This document shows, piece after piece, positions 1 to 8,525 of a stretch of 64,000 nt of DNA. Made by a program: the position numbers and the translations under genes. Source of the DNA: Paraburkholderia franconis (lineage in GTDB: Bacteria; Pseudomonadota; Gammaproteobacteria; Burkholderiales; Burkholderiaceae); the NCBI RefSeq assembly GCF_009362735.1, contig NZ_WHNP01000018.1, forward strand, positions 62,001 to 126,000, written 5' to 3'. Below the pieces are notes generated by a model. It was given only the letters and a program-made list of their open reading frames with translations, had not been told where the DNA came from and searched no databases. Position 1 is the first letter of the stretch. Every line of letters starts with the position of its first letter.

Positions 1-617
1 TACAGCTCGACGACGTCGTCGATGAAAACGTTCGACCAGATGTTTCCGCCGCTGCCGACATGCCGCACGACGCCGCTCTTTTGCGCCTGACGCACGAGAC
101 GCGGCAACTGCACGCTGGCGCTGCCTTTGACGGCACCATGTCCGTAGATCAGCGTGTTGCACAGCACCGACGATCGGATGCCGCGCTGCGCCGCATCGAG
201 CACGAGCCGGTCGATCGCGACGCGCGGCGCCTTGTCGGCCGTCGGCTCGGGCAGCGCATCCTCCGTGTAGATCTTCGCGTCGCCGCGTTCGCCGCCCGAC
301 GCATCGCCGACGATGCTCGATCCGCTCGTATGCAAAAGCGGCTTGCCGGAGCCCGCGAGTCCTTCGATCAGCGCAACGACGGCGCCGCGATGGTCGCTGC
401 TCGCTGCATTGATGACGGCGTCGGCTGCTTGCGCTTGTGCGATCAGCAGGTCGCGGTCGTCGAGCGTGCCGGTTACGGGCTCGATGCCGAGACGTTTGAG
501 TTCGGCCGCATGTTCGGGGTTGCGGATCAGGCCCGTCACGCGATGGCCCGCGCGCACGAGCCCCGCCGCAATCGATCCGCCGATAAAGCCGCTTGCACCT
601 GTCACGAAGATGTTCAA
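1..617 (-). CDS. NAD-dependent epimerase/dehydratase family protein (partial)
   Basis: The gene runs leftward off the window edge; about 205 codons are visible. The N-terminus reads NIFVTGASGFIGG, the TGxxGxxG dinucleotide-binding loop of extended or atypical short-chain dehydrogenases, followed by a strand-helix pattern and a conserved HTSGSS stretch. No clear YxxxK catalytic pair is visible in the part present, which suggests an atypical SDR (NmrA-like or epimerase-like). I chose a TTG start because AAGGAG lies six bases upstream; no ATG fits as well. It is divergent from hutH, so the hut operator region may also affect it. Substrate unknown. Family call is firm, function is not. Confidence 0.8.
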   Translation of the reverse strand, partial: MNIFVTGASGFIGGSIAAGLVRAGHRVTGLIRNPEHAAELKRLGIEPVTGTLDDRDLLIAQAQAADAVINAASSDHRGAVVALIEGLAGSGKPLLHTSGSSIVGDASGGERGDAKIYTEDALPEPTADKAPRVAIDRLVLDAAQRGIRSSVLCNTLIYGHGAVKGSASVQLPRLVRQAQKSGVVRHVGSGGNIWSNVFIDDVVEL

Positions 618-793
618 AACGTTCTCCTTGCGAGAAAAGACTTGGGACGGCGTCAGTATGGCGGCGCAAGTCTCTTGCAAAAAGCGTGCGTGTCTCAAAT
701 CAATCTTGATTCGAAATCAACAATGTGGCCGCGTGGCGCTCGCGTTGGCTCGCGCGGCAGTTTTTGTCCGCTTGCCAACGCGCAGACCCGACG

Positions 794-803
794 TGTATAT
801 ACA
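794..803. promoter_or_regulatory. Putative distal HutC operator
   Basis: Perfect 10-bp palindrome TGTATATACA in the epimerase-hutH intergenic region, about 210 bases upstream of hutH. It matches the HutC operator core known from Pseudomonas and enteric bacteria, and hutC lies just downstream of hutH. Its distance suggests either DNA looping with the proximal sites or control of the divergent epimerase gene. Confidence 0.6.
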
Positions 804-946
804 AGTTATCGGCGTCGGCTCCGCGAGGCGCTGAACCGGAAGTGCCAATTAGCAAAGGGCACGAAGCAGCGAAAACTGCGAAATCCATGCCAGATCGCCT
901 TGCCTGCTCTAATGGAAACCCCTTATCCGAATCCGCGAAATTTGAG

Positions 947-958
947 TTGTATATACAA
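947..958. promoter_or_regulatory. HutC operator (main site)
   Basis: Perfect 12-bp palindrome TTGTATATACAA, about 50 bases upstream of the hutH start. It is the best match in the window to the HutC operator consensus. It overlaps the likely -35 region of the hut promoter, so bound repressor would block RNA polymerase. Confidence 0.8.
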
Positions 959-975
959 GCTGGCGCCGCTACACT
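947..975 (+). promoter_or_regulatory. Putative hut operon promoter
   Basis: TTGTAT (947-952) and TACACT (970-975) are separated by 17 bases and resemble weak sigma-70 -35 and -10 boxes. The arrangement places the main HutC operator over the -35 box. Inference from spacing only. Confidence 0.4.
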
Positions 976-983
976 TCTCGAAA

Positions 984-995
984 TTGTATAGACAG
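984..995. promoter_or_regulatory. Putative third HutC operator
   Basis: TTGTATAGACAG differs from the operator core TGTATATACA at one position. It starts 37 bases after the main site and touches the AGGA ribosome-binding sequence of hutH (994-997). A weaker auxiliary site is plausible. Confidence 0.5.
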
Positions 996-1006
996 GAACT
1001 CACACC

Positions 1007-2530
1007 ATGATCCTCACGCCCGGCTCCCTGACTCTGCCCCAACTGCGCCAGATCGCGCACGAACAGGTGACGTTGCAACTCGATCCCGCGAGCTTCGCGG
1101 CCATCGACGCCTGCGCTCAAGCCGTCGCGGACATCGCCGCCAAGGGCGAGCCGGCGTACGGCATCAACACGGGCTTCGGCCGCCTCGCGAGCACGCATAT
1201 TCCGCACGATCAGCTCGAACTGCTGCAGCGCAATCTGGTGCTCTCGCATGCCGTCGGCGTCGGCGAGCCGATGTCGCTGCCCGTCGTGCGTCTGCTGATA
1301 GCGCTCAAGCTGTCGAGCCTCGGCCGCGGCCACTCGGGCATTCGCCGCGAAGTGATGGACGCGCTGATCAAGCTGTTCAACGCCGACGTGCTGCCCGTGA
1401 TCCCCGTGAAGGGCTCGGTCGGCGCATCGGGCGACCTCGCGCCGCTCGCGCATATGTCGGCCGTGCTGCTCGGCGTCGGCGAAGTGTTCGTGAAGGGCGA
1501 GCGCTTGCCGGCGACGGAAGGCCTGCGCCTCGTTGGCCTCAAGCCGCTGACGTTGCAAGCGAAGGAAGGCCTCGCGCTGCTGAACGGCACGCAGGCATCG
1601 ACGGCGCTCGCGCTCTACAACATGTTCGCGATCGAAGATCTGTACCGCACCGGCCTCGTGGCGGGCGCGTTGTCGGTCGATGCGGCAGCGGGTTCCGTCA
1701 AGCCGTTCGACGCGCGCATTCACGCGCTGCGCGGGCATCAAGGCCAGATCGATGCAGCCGCTTCGTATCGCGCGCTGCTTGACGGTTCCGCGATCAATCT
1801 GTCGCATCGCGATTGCGGCAAGGTGCAGGACCCGTACAGCCTGCGCTGCCAGCCGCAGGTGATGGGCGCGTGCCTCGACCAGATGCGCGCGGCCGCGCAA
1901 GTGCTGCTCGTCGAAGCGAACGCAGTGTCCGACAACCCGCTGATCTTCCCGGACACGGGCGAAGTGCTGTCGGGTGGCAACTTCCACGCTGAACCCGTCG
2001 CGTTCGCGGCCGACAATCTCGCGCTCGCCGCATCGGAAATCGGCGCACTGGCCGAGCGCCGCATCGCGCTGCTGATCGACGCGACGCTGTCAGGTCTCCC
2101 GCCGTTCCTCGTCAAGGATGGCGGCGTGAACTCGGGCTTCATGATCGCGCACGTGACGGCGGCCGCGCTCGCATCCGAGAACAAGACGCTGGCTCACCCC
2201 GCATCCGTCGATTCGCTGCCCACGTCGGCGAACCAGGAGGACCACGTGTCGATGGCGACCTTCGCCGCGCGCAAGCTCGCCGATATCGCCGACAACACGG
2301 CGAACATCCTGTCGATCGAACTGCTCGCTGCCGCGCAAGGCGTCGATCTGCGCGCGCCGCACAAGACGAGCCCCGCGCTGCAAAAGGTGATGGACACGGT
2401 GCGTGCGCACGTCGCGCATTACGAGCTCGACCATTACTTCGCGCCGGATATCGCGGCGATTACGAAGCTCGTGCAGGACGGCACGATCGCGGCGCACAGC
2501 CCGTTCTCGTTCGTCTCCGAGCAACGCTAA
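1007..2530 (+). CDS. hutH: Histidine ammonia-lyase
   Basis: HutH deaminates L-histidine to trans-urocanate, the first step of histidine degradation, in the cytoplasm. The 507-residue product has the usual family length. The Ala-Ser-Gly triad that cyclises to the MIO electrophile is at residues 140-142 in GSVGASGDLAPLAH, and the active-site tyrosine is Tyr51 in YGINTGFG. The ATG is preceded by AGGA at a spacing of nine bases. It is the first gene of the hut operon, directly behind three HutC-type palindromes, and should be induced by urocanate through HutC. Close relatives include phenylalanine and tyrosine ammonia-lyases, but the operon fixes the assignment. Confidence 0.97.
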   Translation: MILTPGSLTLPQLRQIAHEQVTLQLDPASFAAIDACAQAVADIAAKGEPAYGINTGFGRLASTHIPHDQLELLQRNLVLSHAVGVGEPMSLPVVRLLIALKLSSLGRGHSGIRREVMDALIKLFNADVLPVIPVKGSVGASGDLAPLAHMSAVLLGVGEVFVKGERLPATEGLRLVGLKPLTLQAKEGLALLNGTQASTALALYNMFAIEDLYRTGLVAGALSVDAAAGSVKPFDARIHALRGHQGQIDAAASYRALLDGSAINLSHRDCGKVQDPYSLRCQPQVMGACLDQMRAAAQVLLVEANAVSDNPLIFPDTGEVLSGGNFHAEPVAFAADNLALAASEIGALAERRIALLIDATLSGLPPFLVKDGGVNSGFMIAHVTAAALASENKTLAHPASVDSLPTSANQEDHVSMATFAARKLADIADNTANILSIELLAAAQGVDLRAPHKTSPALQKVMDTVRAHVAHYELDHYFAPDIAAITKLVQDGTIAAHSPFSFVSEQR

Positions 2531-2559
2531 ACCACTTGCACAGCGACAGAGCGAGAGCG

Positions 2560-3264
2560 ATGCCCAGCATGAACGCACCGGCCTATCAGGGAATCAAGGA
2601 CTTCATCCTCGCCCGCATCCACGCGGGCGAATGGAGCGAAGGGCACCAGGTTCCATCGGAGAACGAGCTTGCGCGCGAGTTCAACGTCGCGCGCATGACG
2701 GTCAACCGCGCGTTGCGCGAACTGACGGCCGAGCAGGTGCTCACGCGCGTTCAGGGCTCGGGCACGTTCGTCGCGCGGCCGAAGTACGAATCGACGCTGG
2801 TGGCGATCCGCAGCATCTCCGATGAGATCGTCGCGCGCGGCCATCAGTATCACGCGAACGTGCTGCACGTGGGCGCCGCGATCGCCGACGAAGAGCTCGC
2901 CGCTGAAATGCAGGTGAGCGCGGGCAGCCCGATCTTTCATTCGCGCGTGCTGCACTTCGAGAACGACGAGCCGGTGCAGCTCGAAGAACGCTGGGTCAAT
3001 CCCGCCGTCGCGCCCGAGTACGCGTTGCAGGACTTCACGAACACGACGCCGAACCAATACCTCGTGCGCGTCGCGCCGCTGCAGCGCGTCGAGTACCGCA
3101 TCGAAGCGTCCGCGCCGGACGCCGACACGCGCCGGCTCCTGACGATGGACGACACCGAGCCGTGCCTCGTGCTGCATCGTCGCACGTGGTCGCAGAGTGT
3201 GGTCGCGTCCATCGCGAACCTGTGGCATCCGGGCAACCGTTACCGGTTCACCGGCCACTTCTGA
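2560..3264 (+). CDS. hutC: Histidine utilization repressor HutC (GntR family)
   Basis: GntR/HutC-type repressor of 234 residues. The N-terminal winged helix-turn-helix contains the pattern VPSENELAREFNVARMTVNR and ends in the typical VQGSGTFV. A C-terminal UTRA ligand-binding domain follows from about residue 85. In other bacteria HutC binds urocanate, which releases it from its operators. Here hutC sits inside the operon, 29 bases after hutH, so it is probably autoregulated. I chose the ATG at 2560, behind a weak purine-rich sequence; an ATG at 2569 (MNAPAYQG) is equally possible, and an upstream TTG at 2536 is unlikely because it lacks a ribosome-binding sequence. Confidence 0.93.
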   Translation: MPSMNAPAYQGIKDFILARIHAGEWSEGHQVPSENELAREFNVARMTVNRALRELTAEQVLTRVQGSGTFVARPKYESTLVAIRSISDEIVARGHQYHANVLHVGAAIADEELAAEMQVSAGSPIFHSRVLHFENDEPVQLEERWVNPAVAPEYALQDFTNTTPNQYLVRVAPLQRVEYRIEASAPDADTRRLLTMDDTEPCLVLHRRTWSQSVVASIANLWHPGNRYRFTGHF

Positions 3265-3337
3265 TTCCGTTTCCGTTCGATCCATTCGCTCAGTCATCAC
3301 CTCAGTCATCACTGTTACTAGCGCTTCCGAGGGCAAC

Positions 3338-5026
3338 ATGAACAACCCGAAACACATCGACCCGCGTCTCGACCCGACCCGCACGATCCGCGCGCCGCGC
3401 GGCAGCGAGAAAACCTGCAAGACCTGGATCGCGGAAGCCGCGTACCGGATGATCCAGAACAACCTGGATCCGGAAGTGGCCGAGCATCCGCATGCGCTCG
3501 TCGTGTACGGCGGCATCGGCCGCGCGGCGCGCAACTGGGATTGCTTCGATCAGATCCTCGCATCGCTGAAAGACCTCGAAGAAAACGAAACGCTGCTGGT
3601 GCAATCGGGCAAGCCCGTCGGCGTGTTCCGCACGCATGCCGATGCGCCGCGCGTGCTGCTCGCGAACTCGAACCTCGTGCCGCACTGGGCAAACTGGGAC
3701 CACTTCCACGAACTCGACCGCAAGGGCCTGATGATGTACGGCCAAATGACGGCGGGTAGCTGGATCTATATCGGCAGCCAGGGCATCGTGCAGGGCACGT
3801 ACGAGACGTTCTTCTCGGTGGCGAACCAGCACTTCGACGGCAATCCGAAGGGGCGGTGGATCTTGACGGGCGGCCTCGGCGGCATGGGCGGCGCGCAGCC
3901 GCTCGCGGCGACGATGGCGGGCTTCTCGATGATCGCCGTCGAATGCGACGAGACGCGCATCGATTTCCGCCTGAAGACGCGCTACGTCGATAAAAAAGCG
4001 AAGACGCTCGACGAAGCGCTCGCGATGATCGACGAAGCGAAGCAAGCGGGCACGCCCGTTTCGATCGGCCTGCTCGGCAATGCCGCCGATGTGTTCGCGG
4101 AACTCGTGAAGCGCAACATCACGCCCGACTGCGTGACCGACCAGACGAGCGCGCATGACCCGATTCACGGCTACCTGCCGCAAGGCTGGACGATCGAAGA
4201 CTGGCGCGAGCGCCAGAAGACGGACCCGCAGAGCATCGTGACGCCCGCGAAGCAGTCGATGGCCAAGCAGGTGCAGGCGATGCTCACGCTGCAGCAGCGC
4301 GGCGCGGCGACGCTCGACTACGGCAACAACATCCGTCAGATGGCGCTCGAAATGGGCGTGCAAAACGCGTTCGATTTCCCAGGCTTCGTGCCCGCGTATA
4401 TCCGTCCTTTGTTCTGCGAAGGCAAGGGGCCGTTCCGCTGGGTCGCGCTGTCGGGAGACCCCGAGGACATCTACAAGACGGATGCGAAGGTCAAGGAGCT
4501 GATCCCCGATGATCCGCACCTGCACAACTGGCTCGACATGGCGCGCGAGCGCATCGCGTTCCAGGGCCTGCCGGCGCGTATCTGTTGGGTCGGCGTGAAG
4601 GATCGCTATCGTCTCGGTCAGGCGTTCAACGAAATGGTCAAGAAGGGCGAGCTGAAGGCGCCGATCGTGATCGGCCGCGATCACCTCGATACGGGATCGG
4701 TGGCGAGCCCGAACCGCGAAACGGAAGCGATGAAGGACGGCTCGGACGCCGTCAGCGACTGGCCGTTGCTCAACGCGTTGCTGAACACAGCGGGCGGCGC
4801 ATCGTGGGTGTCGCTGCATCATGGCGGCGGCGTCGGCATGGGCTTTTCCCAGCATGCGGGCGTCGTGATCGTCGCCGACGGCTCGGACGCCGCGCATGAG
4901 CGCCTTGGCCGCGTGCTGTTCAACGATCCCGCGACGGGCGTGATGCGTCACGCGGACGCCGGCTACGAACTCGCGCAGAAGACGGCGCGCGAAGCCGGCC
5001 TCAAGCTGCCGATGCTGGGCCGCTGA
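3338..5026 (+). CDS. hutU: Urocanate hydratase (urocanase)
   Basis: HutU adds water to urocanate using a tightly bound NAD+ as electrophile and gives 4-imidazolone-5-propionate. The 562-residue product matches the family. The glycine-rich NAD+ loop GGLGGMGGAQ lies at about residues 178-187, and the conserved active-site cysteine is Cys416 in LPARICWVG, equivalent to Cys410 of the Pseudomonas putida enzyme. The ATG at 3338 follows GAGGGCAAC. The 73-base gap after hutC holds the repeated short motif AGTCATCAC. The stop codon is two bases before the hutD start, so translation of the two is probably coupled. Confidence 0.97.
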   Translation: MNNPKHIDPRLDPTRTIRAPRGSEKTCKTWIAEAAYRMIQNNLDPEVAEHPHALVVYGGIGRAARNWDCFDQILASLKDLEENETLLVQSGKPVGVFRTHADAPRVLLANSNLVPHWANWDHFHELDRKGLMMYGQMTAGSWIYIGSQGIVQGTYETFFSVANQHFDGNPKGRWILTGGLGGMGGAQPLAATMAGFSMIAVECDETRIDFRLKTRYVDKKAKTLDEALAMIDEAKQAGTPVSIGLLGNAADVFAELVKRNITPDCVTDQTSAHDPIHGYLPQGWTIEDWRERQKTDPQSIVTPAKQSMAKQVQAMLTLQQRGAATLDYGNNIRQMALEMGVQNAFDFPGFVPAYIRPLFCEGKGPFRWVALSGDPEDIYKTDAKVKELIPDDPHLHNWLDMARERIAFQGLPARICWVGVKDRYRLGQAFNEMVKKGELKAPIVIGRDHLDTGSVASPNRETEAMKDGSDAVSDWPLLNALLNTAGGASWVSLHHGGGVGMGFSQHAGVVIVADGSDAAHERLGRVLFNDPATGVMRHADAGYELAQKTAREAGLKLPMLGR

Positions 5027-5028
5027 TC

Positions 5029-5673
5029 GTGAGCGCGACGTCATCGTCCGCAAGCGTGTCGCTGATCCGCGGCGCGGATCTCGTGGCGTCGCCGTGGAAG
5101 AACGGCGGCGGCGTCACGCGCGAAGTCGCGGCTTATCCAGCGGGCGCGGCGCTCGATGCGTTCGTGTGGCGCGTGAGCGTCGCCGATGTCGGCGCGGCCG
5201 GTCCGTTCTCGCGCTTCGCGGGCATCGACCGGACGCTCGTGCTGCTGTCGGGCGCGGGCATGCTGCTCGACGAAGCGGACGGTGCGGACGAAGCGGACGG
5301 TGCGCAACGAGTGGCGCATGCGCTGCGCGAGCCGCTCGACATCGCGCGCTTCAAAGGCGAGACGGCCATCGACGCGCGCCTTGTCGACGGCCCGACGCGC
5401 GACTTCAATCTGATGGTGCGGCGTGGCGCGGCAACGGGCGACGTCGCGATCTGGCGTGACGAAGCGCGCGCGCAACTCGATGCCGACGTCGTGCTGCTGT
5501 TCTGCGCGCAAGGCTCGCTCGATGTCGCGCTCGGCGGCGATATGAAAGCAGCCACGCTTACGTCCAACGACACCTTGCGCATCGACAACGCACGCGCATT
5601 GCGATGCGTGGTCGAAGGGCAGGGCGCGTTGCTCGTCGTCAGCATTCGCTATACGGGCAGGTCGCAAGCCTGA
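5029..5673 (+). CDS. hutD: HutD/Ves family protein
   Basis: Member of the HutD family, small cupin-like proteins found in hut operons. In Pseudomonas fluorescens HutD is reported to be needed for normal growth on histidine or urocanate and may act as a governor of operon activity; its biochemistry is unsettled. The family signature SPWKNGGGVTREVAAYP is at residues 21-37. A GTG start is used, two bases after the hutU stop. At 214 residues it is slightly long because of an acidic direct repeat, two 18-base copies at 5272-5307 coding for EADGAD-like sequence between predicted strands. Confidence 0.92.
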   Translation: MSATSSSASVSLIRGADLVASPWKNGGGVTREVAAYPAGAALDAFVWRVSVADVGAAGPFSRFAGIDRTLVLLSGAGMLLDEADGADEADGAQRVAHALREPLDIARFKGETAIDARLVDGPTRDFNLMVRRGAATGDVAIWRDEARAQLDADVVLLFCAQGSLDVALGGDMKAATLTSNDTLRIDNARALRCVVEGQGALLVVSIRYTGRSQA

Positions 5674-5730
5674 ACCTGCCTTGAACGCAATGGTCCTGCC
5701 CTCAACAGACTGCCTTCGACGACATCCGCA

Positions 5731-6948
5731 ATGAAGCCAACCGTCTGGAACCATCTCAAGCTCTGCGCGCAGGGCAACCCCAACGAAACGATCGACGATG
5801 CCGCGATCGCCGTCGAGAACGGCCGTATCGCGTGGCTCGGCGCGGCGCGCGAACTGCCCGCGCAGTATGCGGCCTGGCCGCGCGAAGACCTGGGCGGCGC
5901 GTGGGTGACGCCGGGCCTCGTCGATTGCCACACGCATCTCGTGTACGGCGGCCAGCGCGCCGACGAATTCGCGCAGCGTCTCGCAGGCGTGAGCTACGAA
6001 GAAATCGCGAAGCAGGGCGGCGGCATCGTGTCGACGGTGCGCGCGACGCGTGCCGCCGACGAGGCATCGCTCTTCAGTCAATCGGCGGCGCGGCTCGAAC
6101 CGATGCTCGCCGAAGGCGTGACGGCCATCGAAATCAAATCCGGCTACGGGCTCGACCTGCAAACCGAGCGCAAGATGCTGCGCGTCGCGCGGCAACTGGG
6201 CGAGCGTTATCCCGTGACCGTCTACACGACGTTTCTCGGCGCGCACGCGCTGCCGCCGGAATTCGCGGGCCGCGCGGACGACTACATCGATGAAGTGTGC
6301 GAGCGCATGCTGCCCGTGCTCGCCGACGAAGGACTCGTCGATGCCGTCGACGTGTTCTGCGAGCGCATCGGCTTTTCGCTCGCGCAGAGCGAGCGCGTGT
6401 TCAACGCTGCGGCGCGGCGCGGACTGCCCGTCAAGATGCACGCAGAGCAGTTGTCGAACAGCGGCGGCACGGCGCTTGCCGCGCGTCATCGCGCGTTGTC
6501 GGCGGATCATCTCGAGTTTCTCGACGAAGCGGGCGTCGCCGCAATGAAGGAAGCGGACACCGTCGCCGTACTGCTGCCGGGCGCGTTCTATTTCATCCGC
6601 GAAACGCAGTTGCCGCCGCTCGACCTGCTGCGCCGCTACGAGATACCGGTTGCGATTTCGACCGACAGCAATCCGGGCACATCGCCCGCGACCTCGCTGC
6701 TGCTGATGATGAACATGGCGACGACGCTCTTCCGGATGACCGTCCCCGAAGTGCTGCAAGGGGTGACGCGCCATGCAGCGCAGGCGCTCGGCAAAGCGGA
6801 TACACATGGCGCGCTCGCGGTCGGGCGTGCCGCCGACTTCGCGGTATGGTCGGTTCAATCGCTCGCGGAGCTCGCGTACTGGATCGGGCGTCCGCTGTGC
6901 GAGCGCGTCGTGCGCGGCGGTGAGACGGTATATACGCGTCGCGTCTGA
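5731..6948 (+). CDS. hutI: Imidazolonepropionase
   Basis: HutI is a metal-dependent amidohydrolase that opens the ring of 4-imidazolone-5-propionate to N-formimidoyl-L-glutamate. The 405-residue protein carries the metal-binding pair His67/His69 in DCHTHL, His237 in KMHAEQ, His260 in SADH and the catalytic Asp312 in STDSNPG. The signature region GGGIVSTVRATR (residues 97-108) belongs to this enzyme group. It starts 57 bases after hutD. The 3' end contains GTATATAC, the core of a HutC operator, just before the spacer leading to hutF. Confidence 0.97.
   Translation: MKPTVWNHLKLCAQGNPNETIDDAAIAVENGRIAWLGAARELPAQYAAWPREDLGGAWVTPGLVDCHTHLVYGGQRADEFAQRLAGVSYEEIAKQGGGIVSTVRATRAADEASLFSQSAARLEPMLAEGVTAIEIKSGYGLDLQTERKMLRVARQLGERYPVTVYTTFLGAHALPPEFAGRADDYIDEVCERMLPVLADEGLVDAVDVFCERIGFSLAQSERVFNAAARRGLPVKMHAEQLSNSGGTALAARHRALSADHLEFLDEAGVAAMKEADTVAVLLPGAFYFIRETQLPPLDLLRRYEIPVAISTDSNPGTSPATSLLLMMNMATTLFRMTVPEVLQGVTRHAAQALGKADTHGALAVGRAADFAVWSVQSLAELAYWIGRPLCERVVRGGETVYTRRV
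6926..6937. promoter_or_regulatory. Weak HutC-operator-like core inside the hutI 3' end
   Basis: The 8-base palindrome GTATATAC at 6928-6935 is the centre of the HutC operator, but the flanks are G/C instead of T/A. It lies in the last codons of hutI, about 130 bases before hutF, so internal control of hutFG is possible. It may also be chance. Confidence 0.25.
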
Positions 6949-7066
6949 TCCGCGCGCGGGAACACGCGCACAGGCGCAAAAACACGCCCGGAAACACGCA
7001 CACGCACAGACGCACGCACAGGCACGCGATCACAAGCACGCCAACGCAACGACAGCCCAATACGAT
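6949..7066 (+). repeat. Low-complexity ACGC-rich spacer between hutI and hutF
   Basis: This 118-base spacer is a run of degenerate CACGCA/ACACGC hexamers on the plus strand with almost no T until its 3' end. No promoter is evident. The run lacks structure on the coding strand and may be a slipped-strand expansion. Confidence 0.6.
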
Positions 7067-8470
7067 ATGACTCAAGCCACTCAATCGCTTTTCGCCGATC
7101 ACGCGTTCTTGCCCGAAGGCTGGCGCCGCGATGTGCTGCTGCAATGGGACGCGCACGGCGCGCTCCTTTCCGTCATGCCCGACGCGCAAGCGCCCGCAGG
7201 CGTCGCGCGCGCGGGCGGCCCCGTCTTGCCCGGCATGCCGAATCTTCATTCGCACGCGTTTCAGCGCGCGATGGCGGGCCTCACCGAATACCGCGCCGTA
7301 TCGGACACAGGCGCTACCGACAACTTCTGGAGCTGGCGCGACCTGATGTATCGCTTTGCCGCGCGCATCACGCCGGAAGGACTCGCGTCGATTGCGCAAT
7401 GGCTCTACATCGAAATGCTGAAGGCGGGCTACACGTCCGTCTGCGAGTTCCACTACGTGCACCACATGCAGGACGGCAGCCGCTATGCGAACGCGGCCGA
7501 ACTGGCGCAGCGCGTCGTCGATGCGGCTGGCTCGAGCGGCATCGGCATCACGATGCTGCCCGTGCTCTATCAATACGCGGGCTTCGGCGCACAGCCGCCG
7601 CGCGACGATCAGCGCCGCTTCATCAACACGCCGGAGAGCCTGCTTGCGCTGCTCGATACGCTGCGCGGCGCGCGCCCCGAGCATGGCGCGCTGCGTTACG
7701 GCGTCGCGCCGCATTCGCTGCGCGCCGTGTCGAACGATACGCTGCGCGCGCTGCTCGATGGCCTCGACGCGATGTCGCCGGGCGCGCCCGTGCACATCCA
7801 TATCGCCGAGCAGACGGCGGAAGTGGACGCGTGCATCGAAACGGAAGGCGCGCGGCCCGTGCAATGGCTGCTCGATCGCTTCGACGTCGACGCACGCTGG
7901 TGTCTCGTACACGCGACGCATATCGATGCCGACGAAACCGCTGCGCTCGCGAAGAGCGGGGCTGTCGCGGGCCTGTGCCTGACGACGGAAGCGAATCTCG
8001 GCGACGGCGTCTTTCCCGCGCACGACTATCTCGATCAGAACGGACGCATCGGGGTCGGCAGCGACAGCCATATCGGCGTCGACTGGCGCGCGGAACTGCG
8101 GCTGCTCGAATACGGCCAGCGCCTGTCAAAACGGCAGCGCAACGTGCTCGCGTCGGCGGACATGCCACGCGTCGCGGACCGCCTGTTCGCTGCGTCGCTG
8201 GAAGGCGGCGCGCTCGCGACGGGCCGCGCCGTCGGCGCGTTGCGTGCAGGCGCGCGCGCCGATTTCATCGTGCTCGATGCGAATCATGCGAGCATCGCGG
8301 AGCATGCGAGCGACGCGTGGCTGTCGGGTGTCGTATTCTGCGAGCATGGCGAGACGCCCATTCGCGATGTGTACGCGGGGGGCGCGAAGGTCGTCGATGA
8401 CCGCAAGCATCGCGACGAAGAGCGCGCGTATGCGCAATACCGCGCGGCGCTTTCAGAACTGCTGAAATGA
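7067..8470 (+). CDS. hutF: Formimidoylglutamate deiminase
   Basis: HutF is an amidohydrolase-superfamily deiminase that converts N-formimidoyl-L-glutamate to N-formyl-L-glutamate and ammonia. Together with HutG it defines the two-step lower branch of histidine degradation common in Pseudomonas and Burkholderia. The 467-residue protein has His61 and His63 in NLHSHAFQRAM, a downstream HIHIAEQ motif, and GSDSHIGVDW with the catalytic aspartate. The start is the ATG of MTQATQSLF; upstream in-frame sequence is the low-complexity spacer and is unlikely to be translated. Ribosome binding looks weak, which may be why the gene sits behind an intact upstream unit. Confidence 0.95.
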   Translation: MTQATQSLFADHAFLPEGWRRDVLLQWDAHGALLSVMPDAQAPAGVARAGGPVLPGMPNLHSHAFQRAMAGLTEYRAVSDTGATDNFWSWRDLMYRFAARITPEGLASIAQWLYIEMLKAGYTSVCEFHYVHHMQDGSRYANAAELAQRVVDAAGSSGIGITMLPVLYQYAGFGAQPPRDDQRRFINTPESLLALLDTLRGARPEHGALRYGVAPHSLRAVSNDTLRALLDGLDAMSPGAPVHIHIAEQTAEVDACIETEGARPVQWLLDRFDVDARWCLVHATHIDADETAALAKSGAVAGLCLTTEANLGDGVFPAHDYLDQNGRIGVGSDSHIGVDWRAELRLLEYGQRLSKRQRNVLASADMPRVADRLFAASLEGGALATGRAVGALRAGARADFIVLDANHASIAEHASDAWLSGVVFCEHGETPIRDVYAGGAKVVDDRKHRDEERAYAQYRAALSELLK

Positions 8471-8525
8471 AGCCAACCGCCGGCGTTCTTGCTGGCCCGA
8501 ATCAACTTTGAGAAGCACTGACGAC

